From Cladorhizidae sp. MBARI D1340-BT2 (Eukaryota; Porifera; Demospongiae; Poecilosclerida; Cladorhizidae), in contig JAQNBH010000011.1 of assembly GCA_028752905.1 (NCBI GenBank), positions 248,001 through 312,000 of the forward strand: DNA of 64,000 nucleotides. Reading direction: 5' to 3'. A model generated the notes under the pieces. That model saw nothing but the letters and a program-made list of their open reading frames with translations. It had not been told where the DNA came from and made no database searches. This document shows, piece after piece, positions 46,536 to 60,181 of this stretch (position 1 is its first letter; each line of letters opens with the position of its first letter). The position numbers and the translations under genes were made by a program.

Positions 46536-47571
46536 CACTCACACATGCATAGTGCCTTGACAACCAGGAAACTCACACATGCATAGTGCCTTGACAACCA
46601 GGAGACTCACACATGCATAGTACCTTGACAACCAGGAGACTCACATATGCATAGTGCCTTGACAACCAGGAGACTCACACATGCATAGTGCCTTGACAAC
46701 CAGGAGACTCACACATGCATAGTGCCTTGACAACCAGGAGACTCACACATGCATAGTGCCTTGACAACCAGGAGACTCACACATGCATAGTGCCTTGACA
46801 ACCAGGAGACTCACACATGCATAGTGCCTTGACAACCAGGAGACTCACACATGCATAGTGCCTTGACAACCAGGAGACTCACACATGCATAGTGCCTTGA
46901 CAACCAGGAGACTCACACATGCATAGTGCCTTGACAACCAGGAGACTCACACATGCATAGTGCCTTGACAACCAGGAGACTCACACATGCATAGTGCCTT
47001 GACAACCAGGAGACTCACACATGCATAGTGCCTTGAAAACCAGGAGACTCACACATGCATAGTGCCTTGACAACCAGGAGACTCACACATGCATAGTGCC
47101 TTGACAACCAGGAGACTCACACATGCATAGTGCCTTGACAACCATGAGACTCACACATGCATAGTGCCTTGACAACTCACACATGCATAATGCCTTGACA
47201 ACCAGGAGACTCACGCATGCATAGCGCCTTGACAACCAGGAGACTCACACATGCATAGTGCCTTGACAACCAGGAGACTCACACATGCATAGTGCCTTGA
47301 CAACCAGGAGACTCACACATGCATAGTGCCTTGACAACCAGGAGACTCACACATGCATAGTGCCTTGACAACCAGGAGACTCACACATGCATAGTGCCTT
47401 GACAACCAGGAGACTCACACATGCATAGTGCCTTGACAACCAGGAGACTCACACATGCAGTGCCTTGACAACTCACACATGCATAATGCCTTGACAACCA
47501 GGAGACTCACACATGCATAGTGCCTTGACAACCAGGAGACTGGCACATGCATAGCGCCTTGACAACCAGGA
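46536..47571. repeat. 34-bp tandem repeat (intronic)
   Basis: About 30 units of ACTCACACATGCATAGTGCC followed by TTGACAACCAGGAG; very homogeneous, with a few truncated units near 47175 and 47470. It begins about 40 bp upstream (minus sense) of the exon at 46287-46496. Confidence 0.96.
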
Positions 47572-50500
47572 ATGTATATTATACATGTAGAGTAGTAGAG
47601 TGTGTTTTATCTTGCTATGAATATTATACATGTAGAGTAGTAGAGTGTGTTTTATCTTGCTATGAATATTATACATGTAGAGTAGTGGAGTGTGTTTTAT
47701 CTTGCTATGAATATTATACATGTAGAGTAGTAGAGAGTGTTTTATCTTGCTATGAATATTATACATGTAGAGTAGTAGAGTGTGTTTTATCTAGCTATGA
47801 ATATTATACATGTAGAGTAGTAGAGTGTGTTTTATCTTGCTATGAATATTATACATGTAGAGTAGTAGTGTGTTTTATCTAGCTATGAATATTATACATG
47901 TAGAGTGGTGGAGTGTGTTTTATCTTGCTATGAATATTATACATGTAGAGTAGTAGAGAGTGTTTTATCTTGCTATGAATATTATACATGTAGAGTAGTA
48001 GAGTGTGTTTTATCTAGCTATGAATATTATACATGTAGAGTAGTAGAGTGTGTTTTATCTTGCTATGAATATTATACATGTAGAGTAGTCGAGTGTGTTT
48101 TATCTAGCTATGAATATTATACATGTAGAGTAGTAGAGTGTGTTTTATCTTGCTATGAATATTATACATGTAGAGTGGTAGAGTGTGTTTTATCTTGCTA
48201 TGAATATTATACATGTAGAGTAGTAGAGTGTGTTTTATCTAGCTATGAATATTATACATGTAGAGTGGTAGAGTGTGTTTTATCTTGCTATGAATATTAC
48301 ACATGTAGAGTAGTAGAGTGTGTTTTATCTTGCTATGAATATTATACATGTAGAGTGGTAGAGTGTGTTTTATCTTGCTATGAATATTATACATGTAGAG
48401 TGGTAGAGTGTGTTTTATATTGCTATGAATATTATACATGTAGAGTGGTAGAGTGTGTTTTATCTAGCTATGAATATTATACATGTAGAGTGGTAGAGTG
48501 TGTTTTATCTTGCTATGAATATTATACATTTGGAGTAGTAGAGTGTGTTTTATCTTGCTATGAATATTATACATGTATAGTAGTAGAGTGTGTTTTATCT
48601 TGCTATGAATATTATACATGTAGAGTAGTAGAGTGTGTTTTATCTAGCTATGAATATTATACATGTAGAGTGGTAGAGTGTGTTTTATCTTGCTATGAAT
48701 ATTATACATGTAGAGTAGTAGAGTGTGTTTTATCTAGCTATGAATATTATACATGTAGAGTAGTAGAGTGTGTTTTATCTTGCTATGAATATTATACATG
48801 TAGAGTGGTAGAGTGTGTTTTATCTAGCTATGAATATTATACATGTAGAGTAGTAGAGTGTGTTTTATCTAGCTATGAATATTATACATGTAGAGTAGTA
48901 GAGTGTGTTTTATCTTGCTATGAATATTATACATGTAGAGTAGTGGAGTGTGTTTTATCTTGCTATGAATATTATACATGTAGAGTGGTAGAGTGTGTTT
49001 TATCTTGCTATGAATATTATACATGTAGAGTAGTAGAGTGTGTTTTATCTTGCTATGAATATTATACATGTAGAGTGGTAGAGTGTGTTTTATCTTGCTA
49101 TGAATATTATACATGTAGAGTGGTAGAGTGTGTTTTATCTTGCTATGAATATTATACATGTAGAGAAGTAGAGTGTGTTTTATCTTGCTATGAATATTAT
49201 ACATGTAGAGTGGTAGAGTGTGTTTTATCTTGCTATGAATATTATACATGTAGAGTAGTAGAGTGTGTTTTATCTTGCTATGAATATTATACATGTAGAG
49301 AAGTAGAGTGTGTTTTATCTTGCTATGAATATTATACATGTAGAGTGGTAGAGTGTGTTTTATCTAGCTATGAATATTATACATGTAGAGTGGTAGAGTG
49401 TGTTTTATCTTGCTATGAATATTATACATGTAGAGTAGTAGAGTGTGTTTTATCTTGCTATGAATATTATACATGTAGAGTAGTAGAGTGTGTTTTATCT
49501 TGCTATGAATATTATACATGTAGAGTAGTAGAGTGTGTTTTATCTTGCTATGAATATTATACATGTAGAGTAGTAGAGTGTGTTTTATCTTGCTATGAAT
49601 ATTATACATGTAGAGTAGTCAAGTGTGTTTTATCTTGCTATGAATATTATACATGTAGAGTGGTAGAGTGTGTTTTATCTAGCTATGAATATTATACATG
49701 TAGAGTGGTAGAGTGTGTTTTATCTTGCTATGAATATTATACATGTAGAGTAGTAAGAGTGTGTTTTATCTTGCTATGAATATTATACATGTAGAGTAGT
49801 AGTGTGTTTTATCTTGCTATGAATATTATACATGTAGAGTAGTGGAGTGTGTTTTATCTTGCTATGAATATTATACATGTAGAGTAGTAGAGTGTGTTTT
49901 ATCTTGCTATGAATATTATACATGTAGAGTAGTAGAGTGTGTTTTATCTTGCTATGAATATTATACATGTAGAGCAGTAGAGTGTGTTTTATCTAGCTAT
50001 GAATATTATACATGTAGAGTAGTAGAGTGTGTTTTATCTAGCTATGAATATTATACATGTAGAGTAGTAGAGTGTGTTTTATCTAGCTATGAATATTATA
50101 CATGTAGAGTAGTAGAGTGTGTTTTATCTTGCTATGAATATTATACATGTAGAGTGGTAGAGTGTGTTTTATCTTGCTATGAATATTATACATGTAGAGT
50201 AGTAGAGTGTGTTTTATCTAGCTATGAATATTATACATGTAGAGTAGTAGAGTGTGTTTTATCTAGCTATGAATATTATACATGTAGAGTGGTAGAGTGT
50301 GTTTTATCTTGCTATGAATATTATACATGTAGAGTGGCAGAGTGTGTTTTATCTTGCTATGAATATTATACATGTAGAGTGGTAGAGTGTGTTTTATATT
50401 GCTATGAATATTATACATGTAGAGTAATAGAGTGTGTTTTATCTTGCTATGAATATTATACATGTAGAGTAGTAGAGTGTGTTTTATCTTGCTATGAATA

Positions 50501-53500
50501 TTATACATGTAGAGTAGTAGAGTGTGTTTTATCTTGCTATGAATATTATACATGTAGAGTGGTAGAGTGTGTTTTATCTTGCTATGAATATTATACATGT
50601 AGAGTGGTAGAGTGTGTTTTATCTAGCTATGAATATTATACATGTAGAGTGGTAGAGTGTGTTTTATCTAGCTATAAATATTATACATGTAGAGTAGTAG
50701 AGTGTGTTTTATCTTGCTATGAATATTATACATGTAGAGTGGTAGAGTGTGTTTTATCTAGCTATGAATATTATACATGTAGAGTAGTAGAGTGTGTTTT
50801 ATCTAGCTATGAATATTATACATGTAGAGTGGTAGAGTGTGTTTTATCTTGCTATGAATATTATACATGTAGAGTAGTAGAGTGTGTTTTATCTTGCTAT
50901 GAATATTATACATGTAGAGTAGTGGAGTGTGTTTTATCTAGCTATGAATATTATACATGTAGAGTAGTAGAGTGTGTTTTATCCTGCTATGAATATTATA
51001 CATGTAGAGTAGTAGAGTGTGTTTTATCTAGCTATGAATATTATACATGTAGAGTAGTGGAGTGTGTTTTATCTAGCTATGAATATTATGCATGTAGAGT
51101 AGTAGAGTGTGTTTTATCTAGCTATGAATATTATACATGTAGAGTAGTAGAGTGTGTTTTATCTAGCTATGAATATTATACATGTAGAGTGGTAGAGTGT
51201 GTTTTATCTTGCTATGAATATTATACATGTAGAGTAGTAGAGTGTGTTTTATCTAGCTATGAATATTATACATGTAGAGTGGTAGAGTGTGTTTTATCTA
51301 GCTATGAATATTATACATGTAGAGTAGTCGAGTGTGTTTTATCTAGCTATGAATATTATACATGTAGAGTGGTAGAGTGTGTTTTATCTTGCTATGAATA
51401 TTATACATGTAGAGTAGTAGAGTGTGTTTTATCTAGCTATGAATATTATACATGTAGAGTAGTGGAGTGTGTTTTATCTTGCTATGAATATTATACATGT
51501 AGAGTGGTAGAGTGTGTTTTATCTAGCTATGAATATTATACATGTAGAGTGGTAGAGTGTGTTTTATCTTGCTATGAATATTATACATGTAGAGTAGTGG
51601 AGTGTGTTTTATCTTGCTATGAATATTATACATGTAGAGTGGTAGAGTGTGTTTTATCTAGCTATGAATATTATACATGTAGAGTGGTAGAGTGTGTTTT
51701 ATCTTGCTATGAATATTATACATGTAGAGTAGTAGAGTGTGTTTTATCTTGCTATGAATATTATACATGTAGAGTAATAGAGTGTGTTTTATCTAGCTAT
51801 GAATATTATACATGTAGAGTAGTAGAGTGTGTTTTATCTAGCTATGAATATTATACATGTAGAGTGGTAGAGTGTGTTTTATCTAGCTATGAATATTATA
51901 CATGTAGAGTAGTAGAGTGTGTTTTATCTTGCTATGAATATTATACATGTAGAGTAATAGAGTGTGTTTTATCTAGCTATGAATATTATACATGTAGAGT
52001 AGTGGAGTGTGTTTTATCTTGCTATGAATATTATACATGTAGAGTGGTAGTGTGTTTTATCTTGCTATGAATATTATACATGTAGAGTGGTAGAGTGTGT
52101 TTTATCTTGCTATGAATATTATACATGTAGAGTAGTAGAGTGTGTTTTATCTTGCTATGAATATTATACATGTAGAGTGGTAGTGTGTTTTATCTTGCTA
52201 TGAATATTATACATGTAGAGTAATAGAGTGTGTTTTATCTAGCTATGAATATTATACATGTAGAGTGGTAGAGTGTGTTTTATCTAGCTATGAATATTAT
52301 ACATGTAGAGTGGTAGAGTGTGTTTTATCTAGCTATGAATATTATACATGTAGAGTAGTAGAGTGTGTTTTATCTTGCTATGAATATTATACATGTAGAG
52401 TAGTCGAGTGTGTTTTATCTAGCTATGAATATTATACATGTAGAGTAGTGGAGTGTGTTTTATCTTGCTATGAATATTATACATGTAGAGTAGTAGAGTG
52501 TGTTTTATCTAGCTATGAATATTATACATGTAGAGTAGTAGAGTGTGTTTTATCTTGCTATGAATATTATACATGTAGAGTGGTAGAGTGTGTTTTATCT
52601 TGCTATGAATATTATACATGTACAGTAGTAGAGTGTGTTTTATCTAGCTATGAATATTATACATGTAGAGTAGTAGAGTGTGTTTTATCTTGCTATGAAT
52701 ATTATACATGTAGAGTAGTAGAGTGTGTTTTATCTAGCTATGAATATTATACATGTAGAGTAGTAGAGTGTGTTTTATCTTGCTATGAATATTATACATG
52801 TAGAGTAGTAGTGTGTTTTATCTTGCTATGAATATTATACATGTAGAGTAGTAGAGTGTGTTTTATCTTGCTATGAATATTATACATGTAGAGTGGTAGA
52901 GTGTGTTTTATCTTGCTATGAATATTATACATGTAGAGTAGTAGAGTGTGTTTTATCTAGCTATGAATATTATACATGTAGAGTAGTAGAGTGTGTTTTA
53001 TCTTGCTATGAATATTATACATGTAGAGTAGTAGAGTGTGTTTTATCTAGCTATGAATATTATACATGTAGAGTAGTAGAGTGTGTTTTATCTTGCTATG
53101 AATATTATACATGTAGAGTAGTAGAGTGTGTTTTATCTTGCTATGAATATTATACATGTAGAGTGGTAGAGTGTGTTTTATCTTGCTATGAATATTATAC
53201 ATGTAGAGTGGTAGAGTGTGTTTTATCTTGCTATGAATATTATACATGTAGAGTAGTAGAGTGTGTTTTATCTTGCTATGAATATTATACATGTAGAGTA
53301 GTAGAGTGTGTTTTATCTAGCTATGAATATTATACATGTAGAGTGGTAGAGTGTGTTTTATCTAGCTATGAATATTATACATGTAGAGTGGTAGAGTGTG
53401 TTTTATCTTGCTATGAATATTATACATGTAGAGTAGTAGAGTGTGTTTTATCTTGCTATGAATATTATACATGTAGAGTGGTAGAGTGTGTTTTATCTTG

Positions 53501-56500
53501 CTATGAATATTATACATGTAGAGTAGTAGAGTGTGTTTTATCTAGCTATGAATATTATACATGTAGAGTGGTAGAGTGTGTTTTATCTTGCTATGAATAT
53601 TATACATGTAGAGTGGTAGAGTGTGTTTTATCTTGCTATGAATATTATACATGTAGAGTAGTAGAGTGTGTTTTATCTTGCTATGAATATTATACATGTA
53701 GAGTAGTAGAGTGTGTTTTATCTTGCTATGAATATTATACATGTAGAGTGGTAGAGTGTGTTTTATCTAGCTATGAATATTATACATGTAGAGTAGTAGA
53801 GTGTGTTTTATCTTGCTATGAATATTATACATGTAGAGTAGTAGAGTGTGTTTTATCTAGCTATGAATATTATACATGTAGAGTGGTAGAGTGTGTTTTA
53901 TCTTGCTATGAATATTATACATGTAGAGTGGTAGAGTGTGTTTTATCTTGCTATGAATATTATACATGTAGAGTGGTAGAGTGTGTTTTATCTTGCTATG
54001 AATATTATACATGTAGAGTAGTAGAGTGTGTTTTATCTTGCTATGAATATTATACATGTAGAGTAGTATAGTGTTTTATCTTGCTATGAATATTATACAT
54101 GTAGAGTAGTCGAGTGTGTTTTATCTAGCTATGAATATTATACATGTAGAGTAGTAGAGTGTGTTTTATCTTGCTATGAATATTATACATGTAGAGTGGT
54201 AGAGTGTGTTTTATCTAGCTATGAATATTATACATGTAGAGTAGTAGAGTGTGTTTTATCTAGCTATGAATATTATACATGTAGAGTGGTAGTGTGTTTT
54301 ATCTTGCTATGAATATTATACATGTAGAGTGGTAGAGTGTGTTTTATCTTGCTATGAATATTATACATGTAGAGTGGTAGAGTGTGTTTTATCTAGCTAT
54401 GAATATTATACATGTAGAGTAGTAGAGTGTGTTTTATCTTGCTATGAATATTATACATGTAGAGTAGTAGAGTGTGTTTTATCTAGCTATGAATATTATA
54501 CATGTAGAGTAGTAGAGTGTGTTTTATCTTGCTATGAATATTATACATGTAGAGTAGTAGAGTGTGTTTTATCTAGCTATGAATATTATACATGTAGAGT
54601 AGTAGAGTGTGTTTTATCTTGCTATGAATATTATACATGTATAGTAGTAGAGTGTGTTTTATCTTGCTATGAATATTATACATGTAGAGTGGTAGAGTGT
54701 GTTTTATCTTGCTATGAATATTATACATGTAGAGTGGTAGAGTGTGTTTTATCTTGCTATGAATATTATACATGTAGAGTAGTAGAGTGTGTTTTATCTT
54801 GCTATGAATATTATACATGTAGAGTAGTATAGTGTTTTATCTTGCTATGAATATTATACATGTAGAGTAGTCGAGTGTGTTTTATCTAGCTATGAATATT
54901 ATACATGTAGAGTGGTAGAGTGTGTTTTATCTAGCTATGAATATTATACATGTAGAGTAGTAGAGTGTGTTTTATCTTGCTATGAATATTATACATGTAG
55001 AGTAGTAGAGTGTGTTTTATCTTGCTATGAATATTATACATGTAGAGTAGTAGAGTGTGTTTTATCTTGCTATGAATATTATACATGTAGAGTGGTAGAG
55101 TGTGTTTTATCTTGCTATGAATATTATACATGTAGAGTGGTAGAGTGTGTTTTATCTAGCTATGAATATTATACATGTAGAGTGGTAGAGTGTGTTTTAT
55201 CTTGCTATGAATATTATACATGTAGAGTGGTAGAGTGTGTTTTATCTAGCTATGAATATTATACATGTAGAGTAGTAGAGTGTGTTTTATCTTGCTATGA
55301 ATATTATACATGTAGAGTAGTAGAGTGTGTTTTATCTTGCTATGAATATTATACATGTAGAGTAGTAGAGTGTGTTTTATCTTGCTATGAATATTATACA
55401 TGTAGAGTAGTAGAGTGTGTTTTATCTTGCTATGAATATTATACATGTAGAGTAGTAGAGTGTGTTTTATCTTGCTATGAATATTATACATGTAGAGTAG
55501 TGGAGTGTGTTTTATCTTGCTATGAATATTATACATGTAGAGTAGTAGAGTGTGTTTTATCTTGCTATGAATATTATACATGTAGAGTAGTAGAGTGTGT
55601 TTTATCTTGCTATGAATATTATACATGTAGAGTAGTAGAGAGTGTTTTATCTTGCTATGAATATTATACATGTAGAGTGGTAGAGTGTGTTTTATCTTGC
55701 TATGAATATTATACATGTAGAGTAGTAGAGTGTGTTTTATCTTGCTATGAATATTATACATGTAGAGTAGTAGAGTGTGTTTTATCTAGCTATGAATATT
55801 ATACATGTAGAGTAGTAGAGTGTGTTTTATCTTGCTATGAATATTATACATGTAGAGCAGTAGAGTGTGTTTTATCTAGCTATGAATATTATACATGTAG
55901 AGTGGTAGAGTGTGTTTTATCTTGCTATGAATATTATACATGTAGAGTGGTAGAGTGTGTTTTATCTTGCTATGAATATTATACATGTAGAGTAGTAGTG
56001 TGTTTTATCTTGCTATGAATATTATACATGTAGAGTGGTAGAGTGTGTTTTATCTTGCTATGAATATTATACATGTAGAGTGGTAGAGTGTGTTTTATCT
56101 TGCTATGAATATTATACATGTAGAGTGGTAGAGTGTGTTTTATCTAGCTATGAATATTATACATGTAGAGTGGTAGAGTGTGTTTTATCTAGCTATGAAT
56201 ATTATACATGTAGAGTAGTAGAGTGTGTTTTATCTTGCTATGAATATTATACATGTAGAGTGGTAGAGTGTGTTTTATCTAGCTATGAATATTATACATG
56301 TAGAGTGGTAGAGTGTGTTTTATCTTGCTATGAATATTATACATGTAGAGTAGTAGAGTGTGTTTTATCTAGCTATGAATATTATACATGTAGAGTGGTA
56401 GAGTGTGTTTTATCTTGCTATGAATATTATACATGTAGAGTGGTAGAGTGTGTTTTATCTTGCCAGGGGTGTATTTAGGGGGGGGCGGGGGGGGGGCATA

Positions 56501-59500
56501 CGCCCCCCCTTGTATCATTCTCGCCCCCCCCCTTGAAATTAGACACCACCCTTATACATTACATACACCATCATTGTATCATTCTCGCCCCCCCTTATTT
56601 TTCCATATCTCAAGTTCGCCCCCCCTTGGCAAAATTTCTGTATACAACCCTGTCTTGCTATGAATATTATACATGTAGAGTGGTAGAGTGTGTTTTATCT
56701 TGCTATGAATATTATACATGTAGAGTGGTAGAGTGTGTTTTATCTTGCTATGTATATTATACATGTAGAGTGGTAGAGTGTGTTTTATCTTGCTATGAAT
56801 ATTATACATGTAGAGTGGTAGAGTGTGTTTTATCTAGCTATGAATATTATACATGTAGAGTAGTAGAGTGTGTTTTATCTTGCTATGAATATTATACATG
56901 TAGAGTGGTAGAGTGTGTTTTATCTAGCTATGAATATTATACATGTAGAGTAGTAGAGTGTGTTTTATCTAGCTATGAATATTATACATGTAGAGTGGTA
57001 GAGTGTGTTTTATCTTGCTATGAATATTATACATGTAGAGTAGTAGAGTGTGTTTTATCTAGCTATGAATATTATACATGTAGAGTGGTAGAGTGTGTTT
57101 TATCTAGCTATGAATATTATACATGTAGAGTAGTAGAGTGTGTTTTATCTTGCTATGAATATTATACATGTAGAGTAGTAGAGTGTGTTTATCTAGCTAT
57201 GAATATTATACATGTAGAGTGGTAGAGTGTGTTTTATCTTGCTATGAATATTATACATGTAGAGTGGTAGAGTGTGTTTTATCTAGCTATGAATATTATA
57301 CATGTAGAGTGGTAGAGTGTGTTTTATCTTGCTATGAATATTATACATGTAGAGTAGTAGAGTGTGTTTTATCTAGCTATGAATATTATACATGTAGAGT
57401 GGTAGAGTGTGTTTTATCTTGCTATGAATATTATACATGTAGAGTGGTAGAGTGTGTTTTATCTAGCTATGAATATTATACATGTAGAGTAGTAGAGTGT
57501 GTTTTATCTTGCTATGAATATTATACATGTAGAGTAGTAGAGTGTGTTTTATCTTGCTATGAATATTATACATGTAGAGTAGTGGAGTGTGTTTTATCTT
57601 GCTATGAATATTATACATGTAGAGTGGTAGAGTGTGTTTTATCTTGCTATGAATATTATACATGTAGAGTAGTAGAGTGTGTTTTATCTTGCTATGAACA
57701 TTATACATGTAGAGTGGTAGAGTGTGTTTTATCTTGCTATGAATATTATACATGTAGAGTAGTAGAGTGTGTTTTATCTAGCTATGAATATTATACATGT
57801 AGAGTAGTAGAGTGTGTTTTATCTAGCTATGAATATTATACATGTAGAGTGGTGGAGTGTGTTTTATCTTGCTATGAATATTATACATGTAGAGTGGTAG
57901 AGTGTGTTTTATCTAGCTATGAATATTATACATGTAGAGTAGTAGAGTGTGTTTTATCTTGCTATGAATATTATACATGTAGAGTGGTAGAGTGTGTTTT
58001 ATCTAGCTATGAATATTATACATGTAGAGTAGTAGAGTGTGTTTTATCTTGCTATGAATATTATACATGTAGAGTGGTAGAGTGTGTTTTATCTTGATAT
58101 GAATATTATACGAGTGGTAGAGTGTGTTTTATCTTGCTATGAATATTATACATGTAGAGTAGTAGAGTGTGTTTTATCTTGCTATGAATATTATACATGT
58201 AGAGTAGTAGAGTGTGTTTTATCTTGCTATGAATATTATACATGTAGAGTGGTAGAGTGTGTTTTATCTTGCTATGAATATTATACATGTAGAGTAGTAG
58301 AGTGTGTTTTATCTAGCTATGAATATTATACATGTAGAGTGGTAGAGTGTGTTTTATCTTGCTATGAATATTATACATGTAGAGTAGTAGAGTGTGTTTT
58401 ATCTTGCTATGAATATTATACATGTAGAGTAGTAGAGTGTGTTTTATCTTGCTATGAATATTATACGAGTGGTAGAGTGTGTTTTATCTTGCTATGAATA
58501 TTATACATGTAGAGTAGTGGAGTGTGTTTTATCTTGCTATGAATATTATACATGTAGAGTGGTGGAGTGTGTTTTATCTTGCTATGAATATTATACATGT
58601 AGAGTGGTAGAGTGTGTTTTATCTAGCTATGAATATTATACATGTAGAGTAGTAGAGTGTGTTTTATCTTGCTATGAATATTATACATGTAGAGTAGTAG
58701 AGTGTGTTTTATCTTGCTATGAATATTATACATGTAGAGTGGTAGAGTGTGTTTTATCTTGCTATAAATATTATACATGTAGAGTAGTAGAGTGTGTTTT
58801 ATCTTGCTATGAATATTATACATGTAGAGTAGTAGAGTGTGTTTTATCTTGCTATGAATATTATACATGTAGAGTAGTAGAGTGTGTTTTATCTTGCTAT
58901 GAATATTATACATGTAGAGTAGTAGAGTGTGTTTTATCTTGCTATGAATATTATACATGTAGAGTAGTAGAGTGTGTTTTATCTAGCTATGAATATTATA
59001 CATGTAGAGTGGTAGAGTGTGTTTTATCTTGCTATGAATATTATACATGTAGAGTAGTAGAGTGTGTTTTATCTTGCTATGAATATTATACATGTAGAGT
59101 AGTAGAGTGTGTTCTATCTTGCTATGAATATTATACATGTAGAGTAGTAGAGTGTGTTTTATCTAGCTATGAATATTATACATGTAGAGTAGTAGAGTGT
59201 GTTTTATCTAGCTATGAATATTATACATGTAGAGTGGTAGAGTGTGTTTTATCTTGCTATGAATATTATACATGTAGAGTGGTAGAGTGTGTTTTATCTT
59301 GCTATGAATATTATACATGTAGAGTAGTAGAGTGTGTTTTATCTTGCTATGAATATTATACATGTAGAGTGGTAGAGTGTGTTTTATCTTGCTATGAATA
59401 TTATACATGTAGAGTGGTAGAGTGTGTTTTATCTTGCTATGAATATTATACATGTAGAGTGGTAGAGTGTGTTTTATCAAGCTATGAATATTATACATGT

Positions 59501-59668
59501 AGAGTAGTGGAGTGTGTTTTATCTTGCTATGAATATTATATATGTAGAGTAGTAGAGTGTGTTTTATCTAGCTATGAATATTATACATGTAGAGTGGTAG
59601 AGTGTGTTTTATCTTGCTATGAATATTATACATGTAGAGTGGTAGAGTATGTTTTATCTTGCTATGAT
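47572..59668. repeat. 45-bp satellite, ~265 units (intronic)
   Basis: A 12.1-kb array of units with GAATATTATACATGTAGAGT and GTGTGTTTTATCTTGCTAT. Main variants are TCTTGC/TCTAGC and GTAGTAG/GTGGTAG. Because the unit is 45 bp and stop-free in one frame per strand, very long frames result (VECVLSCYEYYTCRV on plus, up to 742 codons; YNIHSKIKHTLLLYM on minus). Those frames start and stop only where 2-bp deletions shift the phase, so I treat them as artefacts. It lies in the 13.4-kb intron between the MCCC2-like exons at 59858 and 46496. Confidence 0.97.
56464..56652. mobile_element. 189-bp non-autonomous DNA element inside the 45-bp satellite
   Basis: The satellite is interrupted by a foreign segment starting CAGGGGTGTATTTA and ending TGTATACAACCCTG: imperfect terminal inverted repeats, 9-10 of the first 11 bp. 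The six bases TCTTGC flank it on both sides, as a target duplication of the satellite unit. Inside are long G and C runs that can pair (GGGGGGGCATACGCCCCCCC). There is no coding capacity. The CAGGGGTG terminus is hAT-like, but hAT normally duplicates 8 bp, so the superfamily is uncertain. Confidence 0.75.
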
Positions 59669-59857
59669 GCGTCACTTCTCTTTCCCCCCGGGAAAATCAT
59701 GCCTGGTACCCCTATATATATGCGGGGGATGCCTGTATATATGCGGGGGAAATGCTGGGTCCCCCTGAAGCTTACTAGATGAGTCTTGCTTTGCCCTCCA
59801 ATTATAATTATACTGACAATTGCTATGGTAACCATAATTGTGTGTATACATACGTAC
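59669..59857 (-). other. Unique intron start of the MCCC2-like gene
   Basis: Unique sequence between the satellite and the exon ending at 59858. The donor on the minus strand is ATG|GTACGTATG. It contains a near-duplicate of TATATATGCGGGGG (two copies about 27 bp apart). Confidence 0.6.
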
Positions 59858-60128
59858 CATTGCAACAGCACTTGGTCCATAGCTACCGCCCACAACAACA
59901 GTGAGTTTAGTGACTGTGGAGGTTGCTAAGCAACTGATCATCTGTGCCCGAGCCTTAGCAACAAGACCCACATTGCCATAAGAGCACAGGAAGTCTGCAT
60001 CGGAGGGCGTGTTCACAAGAAAGACGAGTGGAATACCACGCAAGGAACAGAGACGAATGAAGTGTGCTCCTTTAAGAGCACTGGGAGCGTCCAATACTCC
60101 TTGGTTGGCTAGAAGACCTACCAGATGC
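59858..60128 (-). CDS. MCCC2-like gene, exon with the carboxyltransferase GGSYG loop
   Basis: A 271-bp exon. The acceptor is TTCCATCAG (AG at 60130-60129) and the donor GTACGT at 59857. It continues phase 2 from the exon at 60182 and ends in phase 0. Blocks in MCCC2 order are LLANQGVLDAPSALKGAHFI, RLCSLRGIPLVFLVN, GLVAKARAQMISCLATSTV and TKLTVVVGGSYGPSAVAM. In the family this is the crotonase-fold carboxyltransferase domain, which moves CO2 from carboxybiotin to 3-methylcrotonyl-CoA in mitochondrial leucine breakdown. Differences from typical MCCC2 are ANQG for GNNG, and GPSAVAM for GAGNYGM. The next exon begins CGR, as expected after the Met. Confidence 0.9.
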
Positions 60129-60181
60129 CTGATGGAACAGTACAAGGTCAAAGTCCAACTTTAAGTTGTGCTCACACATAC
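60129..60181 (-). other. 53-bp intron of the MCCC2-like gene
   Basis: Minus-strand GTATGTGTGAG at the donor and CCATCAG at the acceptor. Its removal joins ...ARLNG to HLVGLL in frame. The length contrasts with the following introns of about 13.4 and 11.8 kb. Confidence 0.88.

Noticed and set aside
36753..47571. CRISPR-like array (regular direct repeats)
   Set aside because: The repeats abut with no variable spacers, there are no cas genes, and the context is eukaryotic.
47905..59782. Plus-strand frames of up to 742 codons (VECVLSCYEYYTCRV) as a Cys-rich structural protein
   Set aside because: They begin and end only where 2-bp deletions shift the phase of the 45-bp unit. The opposite strand is open as well, and there is no unique N- or C-terminus.
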